Of a DNA stretch of 64,000 bases, positions 29,542 through 40,149 are shown in pieces; position 1 is the stretch's first letter, and the number at the start of each line of letters is the position of its first letter. The translations under genes and the position numbers were made by a program. Below the pieces are notes generated by a model that had not been told where the DNA came from, did not search any database, and saw only the letters and a program-made list of their open reading frames with translations. This stretch comes from Willaertia magna (lineage: Eukaryota > Heterolobosea > Eutetramitea > Acrasida > Naegleriidae): positions 62,001 to 126,000 of the forward strand of contig CADWAF010001251.1 of NCBI GenBank assembly GCA_902984215.1. Direction: 5' to 3'.

Positions 29542-32500
29542 TTAAACAATGAGTCCTCTGCTACCAGAATTACTTTCATGGAGGAATGTTGGACTTAAAG
29601 CATCCTCTTCTTTCATTTGTAATGGTTGTTTATACATTTGAGAGTTAGATGTCTCAATGGCCTCCCTCAATTTTCCATACAATTTCTTTTGATTACTGAA
29701 ATATTTGTTTGAACCAATAATACGATGAATTGCCTTAATTATTGGTCTGAATGATATCATTTTCAACCATTTCAATCCATAACCAACAATGAAAAATCTT
29801 TCAAATGCATAAACAATTACTAAGTGAAGAAGTACCAAACCGAAAATAAAGTTTCTATAGTATTGTGGAATGGTTACCAAACGTAAAAATTCACGAGTGT
29901 AATAGTCTGGATAAAGGATTGCATAACCGCAAAGAATGTATAAGATAACTAAAGCAGCAAAGTAAATTCTATTGGTATGTAAAGGACGTTTGAATGGTCT
30001 ACTAATACTGAATGCTAAACCACAATTTAAAGTATGGAATGTTGACATGGTAAACATGGCAGTTGTTTCAAAACATTTAATATTATCTTTTGTGTCTGGC
30101 TCTGGGTTAAGTGGCACAAACCAAGATTGAGATTTCATATTAAACCAAACAATGACTTGGAAAATGTATGTCACCAATAATTGGAAACCCATAGAAATAA
30201 ATACTTCCCTAGAAACAAGTGATCCGGAAGGTTCTTCCTTAACTAAAAAGCGATTTGCAGCAGTTCTTCCCATTAAAATTGAAGTTGTCAAAATAACAAA
30301 CAAATCAACAGCAAGAAATTGGTTATCGCCAAGATTACTGTTGATTTCATAAAGTAAAATAACTGTGAAAAATTGAATCAAACTATAAACTGACATATAC
30401 TTAAACATTTGGAAACTTGTTGCAAGACTGGCTTTACCTTCCTTAATAACCTCAGGTACACAAGCAATAGTTGGTTTCAAACTAGTAAATGGAGCAGCAA
30501 TAGAAGCTTCACATTCACTTAACGAAACACCAATATGAGCAGCCTTAAGTGCAATAGAATCCTAATAAAATGTAAATCAAATAAACAAAAGCTAAAAGTA
30601 CTTACGTTTGAACCATCTCCACACATACCAACAAAGTATTCTAGTTTTTGATATTCTTCTACAAGTTGCATCTTTTGTTCAGGAGACATTCTGGAAAATA
30701 TGTGGCAATTCATTAAAACTCTATGGAACAAAGAAGGGTTATCAAGGTTAACATACTTGTCACTCCTTGTCATTTCATACTTAAATTTGTGGTCACCCAA
30801 AAGTTTTCCAAATACATCCCCAGTAACAGCCAATTGGTAAGCTTCATCATTTTCTTCTGGGAGTAGACTCTCTGGGTTAAGTCTTGCGCCTTCATCTACT
30901 TCTTTCCAATCCACATTCTTTTGATTTGTGGCAGCCTTGTCATTTTCCTTTAACTCTCCAAGATAAATCTTACATGACTTTGGAACAATTCCACATTGAC
31001 GACTAACAGCAATAGCAGTGTAAGGATTGTCACCAGTTACCATTACATTTCTCAATCCAGATGTCTTTAATTGTCTGATTACGTCCTTTGTGTCTGATTT
31101 GAGTTTGTTTTGCATACATATGAATCCTAAGAAAACCAAATCACATTCAATTTCCTCTCTTGTGCTCTTTTGCAATTTGTTCCATGGTAAATTGACTACC
31201 TTTACACCAACACTGATAACTCTTAAACCTTGGTGTGCATACTCATATAAAATTTGAGAGTAATTTGGAGGAAGAGATTCTGGTAAACAAAGTTTCATCA
31301 TCATTTCAGGTGAACCCTTAACAAAGCAGTATGTTTTATCTTCCTTTAAATTCTTAGCAATTACAGACATTCTTTGTAAACTAGACTTAAATTCGAATTT
31401 CTTTAAAATACCAAGTTCCAATGGCATTTCGGTGATATCAATATCATTAGCCTCTTCTTGGGATAACTCTGTCTTAATATCTTGGTGTGGAGGGTGAACA
31501 ATAGTTGGAATGACAGATTCAAATAAATAATCTTCTGTTTTTGGTTCCTTTAACTTCCATCTAGTTGCTTCAAAAATCTTTACTTCTAGAGGATCACCAA
31601 CCAATTCAAAGTTAACATAAGTTAAAGCGTGACATGAAGCCATAGCATACAACAATAATTTCTTCTTTTCTGGCAAATGTTGGTAATCACACAAGTTATC
31701 ATGAATTTGTGCCTCTAAAATCTCTTCTTCAAAGTCATACTGTTGTCCCATTGGTTTTACACCCATTAAATCTAAACCTTCCATAGTTAAAGTTCCTGTT
31801 TTATCAAAACACATAAGTTCCAATTTACCACCAACATTTACTCTGTTAGGACTGATACAATAAATACGTCTCTTTCTCAAACGTGACAAAGCAAATGCAG
31901 TACCTGCACTGGTTGCTACTGGAAGGGCAGGAGGAACAGTAATAGTAATGACATCAGCTGCTCTCAAAAAGATCGAAAATGCTGGAACCCCCATCAATGC
32001 CAATTTAATGATTGAATAAATAATACCAGCAATACCTAAAACAAACATGACCCCAACAAATCGAAAAGCATCTTGATAAAATTTAAAAGTAGAAGGTTTT
32101 GGATATAAAATAGATAACATAAGTTTTCCTTTAGCTGTATCAAATCCTGTCTTTACAACAGTACCAAGTATCTTTTGTCCGCCAAACTTACGTGTTTGAA
32201 CAATAGTTGTACCACTGTATAATGTGTGTGACTTATCCTTATCTGGAGAATACAATTCCTTGCCCTCTAGAGGTAAACCAGTTTTTACAACAGGAATAGA
32301 TTCACCTGTAAGCATAGATTCATTCAATATGCATTGACCACTTAAAAGTAAAACGTCACAAGGTAACAATAAACCATCCTCCAGCTCAACAATATCACCT
32401 GGTACTAACATTTCAGAAGATACTCTTTCCACAGTATTTCCATAATATCTATTAATTTCACAAGCATAATGAGCCATATCCCTCAATTTAATCATATTTC

Positions 32501-33508
32501 TTCTTGTTTCCACTAAACTTACAATTGCAGAAAGTGTTGAAGAAACAACAATACATGTAGCATAAGAGAAATATTCATCCATACACCAAATAATAACTGA
32601 AACAATTTGGAAAATGTAAAAAGGGTGCAAAACTTCATCCAATAATAATGATACAACATTCTTCATTGGAACATCAATTAAATTCTTTCCAAATAAAACT
32701 CTTCTTACAGTATGAATATTTTCCGATAAACCATTAGAAAAATTCTTGTGAATAAAATCGTATGGTAAACTTGTATTAAATTGTAATTTTCTAAAGATTT
32801 TTAATTCTACATCATAAATATATTTAACGTGTCTATAAGTAAATACTCTAACTGAAAAGTGGTTACCATTCGCGAAACCACGTATCTTTTGTTGAATCTT
32901 ATCCAAGTCATATGTTTTAATTTTGCATGTTGTCAAAGCCTTGGTTGCAGCATTCTAAAATATCTTTTTTAATTTCCGATAAGTAAAATAGATACTTACT
33001 TTAATTAAAACTAAATCCGCTTCTTCAAAAGTTGAAGGTAAATGGGTCATAACATCTCTTAAATACTCAAACCATCTTGAAATAATTAATAAAATTCCTA
33101 ATGAAATAACTGCTAAAATATAATAAAGAATAGCTAAATAAATGTTAAACTTTAAAGGTTTGCAATATTCCATCTTGTGGATTTCATCTAAATCTTTTTG
33201 CGATGCTAAACCATCTCTATCATCTGATTCTTTTTTTTCGTCTACAGTATAGTTTTTAATAATATTTTCATAACTAATAATTTCTTCATTGTTATTATTA
33301 CTATTATTTTTAACGTCTTCTTTTAATTCATACTTATTATCTCCAAAATCTAATTGACTATCCGTATTGACTTTAAAGAATTATAAACATACTTCTTTAT
33401 CTTATACTTACAATCGCTATCAATATTATTGTTAGTTTTGTCCAGTAATTCTTCTCCAAAAGCTAAGAGCTTGTTGTTATTATTATTCAATTTGTTGGTT
33501 TCAAGCAT
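29542..33508 (-). CDS. P5B-type ATPase (ATP13A family transporter)
   Basis: Four exons (33508-33412, 33370-33000, 32954-30606, 30561-29542) with introns of 41, 45 and 44 nt give 1,278 residues. The transmembrane helix-4 motif VPPALPV is diagnostic for P5B (P5A has PPELP). The phosphorylation motif C-F-D-K-T-G-T-L-T, the TGES loop (L-T-G-E-S-I-P-V-V-K), V-K-G-S-P-E in the nucleotide domain and the hinge M-C-G-D-G-S-N-D-S-I-A-L-K are intact; the last is interrupted by the third intron right after the Asn. An N-terminal hydrophobic hairpin near 33010-33160 is the P5B hallmark. P5B pumps are late-endosomal or lysosomal; characterised members export polyamines. The Asn-rich start encoded by the short first exon is typical of this genome. 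Transcribed away from the ALKBH gene. Confidence 0.92.
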
Positions 33509-33868
33509 CAATCATAGAGAGATTTTTTTCGAAAGCTCTTTTCATAAGAGTGTTGTTATTGGAGCAGTCATCGAAAATGGTGGGCGAAGAAAAAAATACC
33601 TCCGAATTTTATGAAGATCTTTCTTAATTACCTTTTGGGTAAATCTAAGGCAACAGCTGTTAACTCCATGTAGTTGTTTTTTAAGTATGAGGCAAACTGT
33701 AGATAATGGAAACTTTAAGAAAATGAAGAATGTTATCTTTACAGTTTTATTTCCTAATAATATATTTTATTTAAATTACCATTATCTTCACTTATTTTAT
33801 AAACAAAACGCTGGTTCTGTTTGGAATTTACACTAGTCTTTCAAAATTCTTTTCATTGTAAACAAAAA
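33509..33868. other. Divergent promoter region, P5B ATPase / ALKBH
   Basis: 360 bp between the two start codons, AT-rich, with no supported gene. A short frame near 33578 (MVGEEKN..., 16 residues) is too small to call. Confidence 0.45.
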
Positions 33869-34708
33869 ATGTCTCAACCTCAACCTTCACCATTGTCCTG
33901 CAATGTTGTTTCTCAAAATATTGACACCTCAAGAAAATTTCCGATATATCAACCACCTAGTCATTTAGTACCTAAAGTATACAGTACAAATCCTTCTATT
34001 CAATCAATTCCAGGATTATATGTCTTTCCAGATTATATTTCTAAAGAAGAAGAACAAGATATTTTAAATAATATTTTAAACGCAAATAAATGGTGTGAAG
34101 GACAGATTTGTAGAAGACAACAACATTATGGATATTTGTATTATCATACTAGACATCATTTACCTGAATTACAACCAAAAGGACAAAATATCACTCCTTT
34201 AGAAAGTTTACCTTTTGAAAATTGGAAATTTTTGTGGGATAGATTAAATGAAAGAGATGAAATGTTTAAAGATGACACAGCTGTTGAAAATGGTCAACCA
34301 CAATGTTTAGTTAATGAATATGTTGGAAGTCAAGGTATTTCAAGTCATGTAGATAACACAAATGCATTTGGTGATATTATTATTGGTATTTCTTTAGTCA
34401 ACCCAATCTATATGACATTTCGTAAAGTAATAACAAGTGAAAATCAACAAGAAGAAGAAACAAAAGTTTTATTAATGCCAAGAAGTTGTTATGTATTAAG
34501 TGGTGAAGCAAGAAATCTATGGAGACATGGAATAACACATATGAAACAAGTTTTAATACCAGATGAATATTTAAATGAAGAATTTAATAAGAAAGCACTT
34601 TTAAGAACGAATGACTACCAAAGAATAAGTTTAACTTTTAGATATATTAAGATTGAAGGAACGAAACAAGTTAATGAAGATGATCCTAACCCTGAAAGGC
34701 TTTGGTAA
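33869..34708 (+). CDS. AlkB-family Fe(II)/2-oxoglutarate dioxygenase (ALKBH8-like)
   Basis: 279 residues from the first ATG (the frame upstream opens only from TTG). The double-stranded beta-helix ligands are present: N-E-Y-V-G-S-Q-G-I-S-S-H-V-D (His160, Asp162) and W-R-H-G-I (His220), with the 2-oxoglutarate-binding R-I-S-L-T-F-R (Arg252, Arg258). An early R-R-Q-Q-H-Y-G-Y and the P-G-L-Y-V-F-P-D-Y-I-S opening resemble the AlkB domain of ALKBH8, a tRNA-wobble hydroxylase. The RRM and methyltransferase domains of animal ALKBH8 are absent. Fe(II)-dependent oxidative demethylation or hydroxylation of nucleic acid is expected; the substrate is not certain. Confidence 0.85.
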   Translation: MSQPQPSPLSCNVVSQNIDTSRKFPIYQPPSHLVPKVYSTNPSIQSIPGLYVFPDYISKEEEQDILNNILNANKWCEGQICRRQQHYGYLYYHTRHHLPELQPKGQNITPLESLPFENWKFLWDRLNERDEMFKDDTAVENGQPQCLVNEYVGSQGISSHVDNTNAFGDIIIGISLVNPIYMTFRKVITSENQQEEETKVLLMPRSCYVLSGEARNLWRHGITHMKQVLIPDEYLNEEFNKKALLRTNDYQRISLTFRYIKIEGTKQVNEDDPNPERLW

Positions 34709-34750
34709 GAAAATATGGAACTAACTTTAATATATTTACAATTTTGTTAT

Positions 34751-35347
34751 TTACATCTTTTGAGCTTTTAGTTTTGCAAGCCTTTCACTTAGTTCATCAA
34801 CTTGTACTGTTGTTATATCATCTTTCTTTGTCTTAACTCCTCCTAATTTTTCGGAAACATCTAATCCATGTTCGTCAGCAACTTCTGCCATTAATTGATT
34901 AACTTCATCTTCTGGTGTTGAAAGAGATGATGTTTGTTGCATTGAACTTTCCATATATTGGCTTGTCACATCTAAATCTTCAAATTGTTGCTCAAATTTA
35001 TCCAAAATTGCACCAATCTTTGATGCATCCATTGCTCCTAATACTTTATCCATTCCTTTAACTATTCCTCCCATAGTTGATGTTACTCTATTCATTTTGA
35101 TTGCAGTATCTAGTCTAGAAGCTACGGCATCAATTCTTGAAGAAAGACGTAAAAAGTTTACAGCTTCATTCTTTTTACGGATTGCTGTTTGTGCGTGTAT
35201 TCTGGCACCTTCAATATTACCCTTTTCCATTGCTGCCTTTACTTTTTGTTTTTCTTGTTTCTCTTCCTTTTCGGCTTTCTTACTTGCTCTTTGAAATTGT
35301 TTACTAGTAAACTTTAAATTAAAAACTAAATCATCCATTGATGGCAT
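34751..35347 (-). CDS. CHMP1: ESCRT-III protein CHMP1 (Did2)
   Basis: 198 residues. The basic N-terminal helical core (M-D-D-L-V-F-N-L-K-F-T-S-K-Q, many Lys/Arg) and acidic C-terminal half follow the ESCRT-III layout. M-G-G-I-V-K-G-M-D and L-D-K-F-E-Q-Q-F-E-D-L-D-V are CHMP1 features, and the terminal E-L-S-E-R-L-A-K-L-K is an MIM1 helix for VPS4 binding. It acts at endosomes and the midbody, recruiting VPS4 to disassemble ESCRT-III. The start at 35347 is chosen because the family begins at this point; an upstream ATG would add 20 hydrophobic residues. The first codons read MPSMDDL, so a further ATG at 35338 is possible. Confidence 0.9.
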   Translation of the reverse strand: MPSMDDLVFNLKFTSKQFQRASKKAEKEEKQEKQKVKAAMEKGNIEGARIHAQTAIRKKNEAVNFLRLSSRIDAVASRLDTAIKMNRVTSTMGGIVKGMDKVLGAMDASKIGAILDKFEQQFEDLDVTSQYMESSMQQTSSLSTPEDEVNQLMAEVADEHGLDVSEKLGGVKTKKDDITTVQVDELSERLAKLKAQKM

Positions 35348-35489
35348 TTTGTTATAATAAATTGAGTGAATAATTAGATAATAATTAGATGAAATATTAT
35401 ATAACACAGATGATAGGATTAACCTTTGATCTATACAATTATTTTTTTATTGAAGTAAATTTAAAAAATTGATAGCTATTAATCAGTAA

Positions 35490-35770
35490 GGAAAACTGAA
35501 GACCATCGGGTTTATGACTTTCGAACATTGAATTAGAAGAAAAGAGGTCAAAAGGACATGAGAAGAAAAAAGAATGTAGAAGCTGACGTGAAGGAAAGCA
35601 GAGGAACAATTAGTCTAGGGGACAAGTTCTTCTTTCCCTATACTTCACAGACTTCGTGTATCGGGAGGTTATGACTCGGTAACTTCAATGTGGTTCCTCT
35701 AACATCCAAGGATGAAGCGAGGTATGAAGTGATCTTAAGGACCTAACTTAAAGTTTATTCTACGCTCATG
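35490..35770. ncRNA. Candidate structured non-coding RNA
   Basis: A 560-bp gap holds a stretch clearly richer in G+C (about 40 percent by eye) than other gaps and without a coding frame. It folds into a row of hairpins: 35600-35607/35626-35633 (8 bp), 35636-35643/35658-35665 (CCCTATAC/GTATCGGG, one mismatch), 35665-35671/35680-35686 (GAGGTTA/TAACTTC, one wobble), and a two-step stem 35696-35699/35719-35722 enclosing 35703-35706/35711-35714. RNase P/MRP RNA, SRP RNA or another polymerase III RNA are the classes to consider. I could not match a conserved box, and the strand is unknown. Limits are approximate. Confidence 0.4.
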
Positions 35771-35907
35771 CCCAGCAAGAGAAAAACCTTCAACAAACAT
35801 TCTACATTTTATGGGTTGAAATTTATTTTTATTTTTTATTATTTACATATTTACATTTCAATATTACCCAGTAATTAATTGTTGCACATTAGAAATTTAT
35901 AATTTGG

Positions 35908-36313
35908 TTAATGTTTTACTTCTTGTTGTCTTCTTCTCCACTTGATTAAATAACCCAAACCTTAAAATTTGGTTAGTCAATTAGGTAAAAGATCAAAATA
36001 ACTTACCCAAGCCTAATACTACGCCGGCTCCCATTAAGCTATAGCCAATTCCTGTTGCTCTTCCAATTTGCGCACTAGTTGCTTGTATTGTTTTTGGATT
36101 AGTGATTGTTTGTCGTACAACATTTTGTAATTTAACATCTTCGGGATTGACATCAATTTTTTCTTTGTTACCTTTAATTTCAGGTTCTATATATTCATCT
36201 TTTATGGCTGAATTGAAGAAGGGAATTTTAGCTGATTCTTCATTGATTTTATTAATTTCTTCTTCTGAAAGTTTTGGTGGAACAAAATTATCATCATCAT
36301 CTCTTCTTCCCAT
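35908..36313 (-). CDS. Small tail-anchored membrane protein, unknown function
   Basis: Two exons (36313-36007 and 35960-35908) across a 46-nt GTAAGT intron give 119 residues. The second exon encodes only the end of the membrane segment and a basic tail (I-K-W-R-R-R-Q-Q-E-V-K-H). The N-terminus is acidic and soluble (MGRRDDDDNFVPPKLSEEE); a Gly-rich hydrophobic segment (G-I-G-Y-S-L-M-G-A-G-V-V-L-G-L-G-L-G-Y-L) lies near the C-terminus. Basic flanks on a short C-terminal membrane segment suggest a mitochondrial or peroxisomal outer membrane. I do not recognise the family. The splice removes an early stop, which supports the gene model. Confidence 0.65.
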
Positions 36314-36534
36314 TTTTATTTTTTATAATTTACAATGTTTACAATTTACTTTGTGTTTAAAATAATTGTGCCCAATTTTATTAAAAATAAGAAATATTTA
36401 TAGATGTTTTATATAAGACAGTACAAATTTGCCAAAAATCAACTTTAAAGGTGGACACCAAAATTAATTAGCCAAATAATTGAGATAGGTACACCGCTAC
36501 AACTTCCTAAACAATACAGAAAATCAAAATATAC

Positions 36535-36617
36535 TGGTCAGGGTGGGATTTGAACCCACGAACCCATGCGGGATTAGATCTTAAGTCTAACGCGTTTGAC
36601 CACTCCACCACCTGACC
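36535..36617 (-). tRNA. tRNA-Leu (anticodon TAA)
   Basis: 83 nt on the minus strand with the long variable arm of class II tRNAs (CCCGCATGGG). Anticodon stem GTTAG(A)/TCTAA(T) around CTTAAGA, T arm GTGGG-TTCAAAT-CCCAC and acceptor GGTCAGG/CCTGACC all pair. No intron. Confidence 0.95.
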
Positions 36618-36722
36618 GGCTCGGAAAAGATGGTTTTATTAAACAAGTAATATCTTGTTTGTACCCAAATTGGGATTCAACACAAACGTAAATTCCTGGC
36701 TTAACACAACAGCAAAAAATAC

Positions 36723-37841
36723 ATGATAACATATGGCCATGCGCTTGGAGATAATGAATTGATTATTCATTCTCTTTTTGAATTTAACAGATGGGTTGCA
36801 AACTCCTTTCCATCTGTTCACTCTTCCCTAGAGGAAACAAAATCTGAGACCTTTAACTGTTTAAATGATGATTTTAAACATATTAATGAACCATCTCCTT
36901 TTTATACTTGTAAATTCAAAAGAGAAAACTTTCTTAATAATAACTTTCCTGTTTTACTTAAGAATGTTAAAAAACAATCAGAAAAAACTTATGTCTATTT
37001 GTTTTTACCAGATTGTGACACAAAGAACAGTAAAAAGAGATTAGAAAAATATAATTTTATTTATGAAATGTTTCCTTATTCACATGTTTGTGAAATTAAT
37101 TATGGAATGAGTTTAAACATTGATAAAAATCAGTTTGGGTTATTAGATTGCACTAATGATTATTATGTTACAACTAAAAATTTGATGAAAAACGAAATGA
37201 ATTACAATGGAGTTTCAATTGGTGATATTATTTACGCAGAAAATAAAGATTTTATTTACAAAAAGATTGAAACTAAAAAGGAATTGGGTGAAATTTCAGA
37301 TACCTTATTAGATGGTTTTTGTAATATTAATGCAAGTGAAGAGGAAAAACAGATTTATTCAGATTGTAGTTTAGATGTATTTCACAAGAATTGTGAATGG
37401 GTTATTGTAAAATCTAAAAAAGATGATCAAGTTATTGCCTGTGCACAATTAATTAAGGGGGAATATTGTGCAGCCATATTTAGTTTAGCTGTAAGAACAA
37501 AGTATCAAAGAAAGTTTGGAATTGGAAAATGTTTAATGGTTATGATGATTGACCTTGCAATAGCTAATGGATATAATAAAATTGTAATGCAATCAACTAA
37601 ATTGGGACGTCCTCTTTATGAAAAACTTGGATTTGAATATAATTTTGATTTTCAAATAGTTTCCATTTGTCAAAATGATTCTGAAATATTTTGGAAATGT
37701 GTTTTTGGATTGAACGATGAAGATTGGAATGAGAATTATTTAACTAAATCTAATATTCTTAAGGTAACTGGTATTGGAGTAGGGATTGCTTCTATTGTTG
37801 GAGTGATTGGTTATTCTTTGTGGAAAAAATTACAACAATAA
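36723..37841 (+). CDS. GNAT-family acetyltransferase with C-terminal membrane anchor
   Basis: 372 residues. The last third is a GNAT domain: a beta strand A-I-F-S-L-A-V, then motif A R-K-F-G-I-G-K-C-L-M for acetyl-CoA binding, and the closing G-R-P-L-Y-E-K-L-G-F-E. The N-terminal 170 residues (F-Y-T-C-K-F, Y-V-Y-L-F-L-P-D) look like a second, degenerate GNAT-like fold, though this is weak. Residues about 347-366 (T-G-I-G-V-G-I-A-S-I-V-G-V-I-G-Y) form a tail anchor with a short basic end, so the enzyme likely faces the cytosol from an organelle membrane. The acceptor substrate is unknown. It starts about 105 bp from the tRNA-Leu gene. Confidence 0.75.
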   Translation: MITYGHALGDNELIIHSLFEFNRWVANSFPSVHSSLEETKSETFNCLNDDFKHINEPSPFYTCKFKRENFLNNNFPVLLKNVKKQSEKTYVYLFLPDCDTKNSKKRLEKYNFIYEMFPYSHVCEINYGMSLNIDKNQFGLLDCTNDYYVTTKNLMKNEMNYNGVSIGDIIYAENKDFIYKKIETKKELGEISDTLLDGFCNINASEEEKQIYSDCSLDVFHKNCEWVIVKSKKDDQVIACAQLIKGEYCAAIFSLAVRTKYQRKFGIGKCLMVMMIDLAIANGYNKIVMQSTKLGRPLYEKLGFEYNFDFQIVSICQNDSEIFWKCVFGLNDEDWNENYLTKSNILKVTGIGVGIASIVGVIGYSLWKKLQQ

Positions 37842-37944
37842 ATTATTGAGCTAGTCAACCAAATATGATAATTTTAACAAAATACGTTTATTTTTAAATA
37901 GTGTTTGTCTTAGACTTTCTTAGAAATTCTAATAAGAATTAAAA

Positions 37945-39909
37945 TTAAAGAATAGTACACCAATCAGAAATACCTCCATTGTTATTGTTATTAATGGTTC
38001 GTTGTTGTTGTTGATTAGGAGTAGTACTTGTTCTTCTTTGTTGTTGATTATTCAATGTGGTACTTGAAACACTTCTTCTATTATTTGATATAGTTGGTGG
38101 TGCCACTTGTGTTAATGAAACCCTAGAGGAAGTTCTACGAGAAGTTGCAGTACTACTTGTTGACTTTATAGAGGTAGTAGATCTTCGTGGTTGTCTTTGT
38201 GTACCTTCAACCTTTGTTTCTACCTTATTAATCACTCCCTCACTTTCATTATTATTATCATTTATAGTAGTAGGTAGATTATTAGTTGGTATTGGAGGTG
38301 CATAAGTAGAAGGTTCAACTAAATCTACAACCATTGTATCATGTTTACTTTCCTCAGCTGTTGCCACTGTTGTTGGTATAATTGTTGTTGTTGCTGTTGC
38401 TGTAACATTAGTGACAATAGGTGGCATTGGATTAAAAACAGCAAACGGTAAATTATTATTATTAGCACTACTACTAACATTCGCATTATTCATCATTGCA
38501 AATGAAGGTATTCCATTATTATTCACATTATTATTATTAAATACTTGTTGTTGATTAATATGTGGTTCATAAGGTAAACGTTTCATCTTCTTCTTATTAT
38601 TAAGATTAAATACAGTAACATTATTTGCAGGTTCTTTTCTCTTTTTAGCTAATCTTTCTTCTTCATCATCAGAAAAATATAACTCATCATCTGCACTAAC
38701 ATCATATGATTTTAAATGTGTATTAATAATTTCATCTGTATTAACTATTTGTACAAAAGATGGATGATAATAAATATATTTATCTTTTAAATAATTAATT
38801 TCTATATTTGTTAAATTATTTTCATTTTGTTTTTTATTTTGTTGTTTCTTTGTAAATAATGGTTCTTCATCTTCTTCATCTTCATTATCTTCTAAAATGA
38901 TTTGAATATCATCTTCTTCTTCGGAATCGCTACTTATATCACTTTCATTATCTTTCTCTTTTAAAAGATGTTCTTCTTGTTGAGTTGTTGGATTTAATTT
39001 ATTATTTTCAAATTTAATTAATCTATTAATTAATAATTTTCTCTTTCCCCAAGTTTCTAATCCTCTTTTAGATAATAAAGATTTTAATTGAATAGTTGGT
39101 AATGAATCTAAATTATTTAAATCTAATTCATTCTTTTCTTCTTCTATACTATTATTCTCTTGTTGTTTTTCAACATTTTCTTCTTTTAATTCTTCTTTTA
39201 ATTCTTCTTTTAATTCATCCTTTACTTTATCATTTCCTTTATCCTCTTGTTTTTCTTCTGTTATTATTTTATCTTTTAAATCTAAAGGTATCTCAAACAC
39301 TTCCTTAATAGTTTTAACATCAGGATAAATTAAAACATAAAAAGGATTAATTATACTTCCCATAATTTCAACAATTTTACCAATTGCTTTACCATTTTCA
39401 TTAAATAAAATTGAACCTATATCAATTTTAATTTGTTCTTTTAAAAAGTTTTTATCTAATTGAATAATTTCTTTAAAATTTGTTTCTCTTTGAATAACTT
39501 GATTTTTATTTATTTTATTTTTATTTTTATTATCAATTAAAATTTGAATAATTATTTTTTTATCAACTACATTTAAGATTTTACCAATTGGTTTTAATTC
39601 AGTTAAATTTTGAATGGTAATTGATTTAATACTTGGTGGATAACTATGTGTTATTATTGGTGGTGGAAAGAAATCATTATTTGTTGTTCCTTTTGTTGTG
39701 TTATTGTTGTTGGTATTGGTGTTAGTTTGTTGTTGGTGTGATTTAACATTTTCTATCATTACACTATCTTCTTCTACATTAGTAATGGTAGTAGCAGTGA
39801 TAGTTGTTGCATTAGGAATATAGTTCAACAAGGCTGTTGAAGGCAAGTGGTTGTTGTTATCGGAAGGAGTTGGAATGTTGTTGTTATCTTCCATTTTAAT
39901 TTCAGACAT
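37945..39909 (-). CDS. NAF1: H/ACA snoRNP assembly factor NAF1 with a SAP domain
   Basis: 654 residues, mostly low complexity at both ends. Residues about 100-205 match the Gar1/Naf1 beta-barrel: L-K-P-I-G-K-I-L-N-V-V-D, I-G-S-I-L-F-N-E-N-G-K-A-I-G-K-I-V-E and the G-S-I-x-N-P-F-Y-V-L strand. A SAP motif (I-Q-L-K-S-L-L-S-K-R-G-L then K-R-K-L-L-I-N-R-L-I) lies at about 265-305. Further on, D-V-S-A-D-D-E-L-Y-F-S-D-D-E-E-E resembles the conserved segment after the NAF1 core (K-G-S-D-A-S ... F-S-D-D-E). NAF1 brings dyskerin to nascent H/ACA RNAs and is later swapped for GAR1. The SAP domain is not usual for the family and could tie it to chromatin. The C-terminus is Thr/Ser/Arg/Asn-rich. Confidence 0.78.
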   Translation of the reverse strand: MSEIKMEDNNNIPTPSDNNNHLPSTALLNYIPNATTITATTITNVEEDSVMIENVKSHQQQTNTNTNNNNTTKGTTNNDFFPPPIITHSYPPSIKSITIQNLTELKPIGKILNVVDKKIIIQILIDNKNKNKINKNQVIQRETNFKEIIQLDKNFLKEQIKIDIGSILFNENGKAIGKIVEIMGSIINPFYVLIYPDVKTIKEVFEIPLDLKDKIITEEKQEDKGNDKVKDELKEELKEELKEENVEKQQENNSIEEEKNELDLNNLDSLPTIQLKSLLSKRGLETWGKRKLLINRLIKFENNKLNPTTQQEEHLLKEKDNESDISSDSEEEDDIQIILEDNEDEEDEEPLFTKKQQNKKQNENNLTNIEINYLKDKYIYYHPSFVQIVNTDEIINTHLKSYDVSADDELYFSDDEEERLAKKRKEPANNVTVFNLNNKKKMKRLPYEPHINQQQVFNNNNVNNNGIPSFAMMNNANVSSSANNNNLPFAVFNPMPPIVTNVTATATTTIIPTTVATAEESKHDTMVVDLVEPSTYAPPIPTNNLPTTINDNNNESEGVINKVETKVEGTQRQPRRSTTSIKSTSSTATSRRTSSRVSLTQVAPPTISNNRRSVSSTTLNNQQQRRTSTTPNQQQQRTINNNNNGGISDWCTIL

Positions 39910-40149
39910 TTTTTTATCAAGTTCAAGAAATTGTTGAACGTTGTAAAGTTTTTATGTCACAAAATTCGGTTAAATTATTAAACTTTTCTTCATCTTTGAT
40001 ATTTAAATGAAATATTGAGAAAAACGAATTATATGTTTGTCAAAGTGTGCATTCCACTTGCAAATCCTTAAAGGCAATGAAATTCCACCCACTTTTTTAA
40101 ACGAAACCGATTTTTTCTACCAACCGTTGTACCAATAAAAAAATACATC

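Noticed and set aside
33578..33628. 16-codon frame in the P5B/ALKBH gap
   Set aside because: Too short to separate from chance; no sign of conservation can be tested here.
35428..35481. Possible extension of CHMP1 or of the RNA candidate
   Set aside because: Plain AT-rich promoter-like DNA with no stems or frame.
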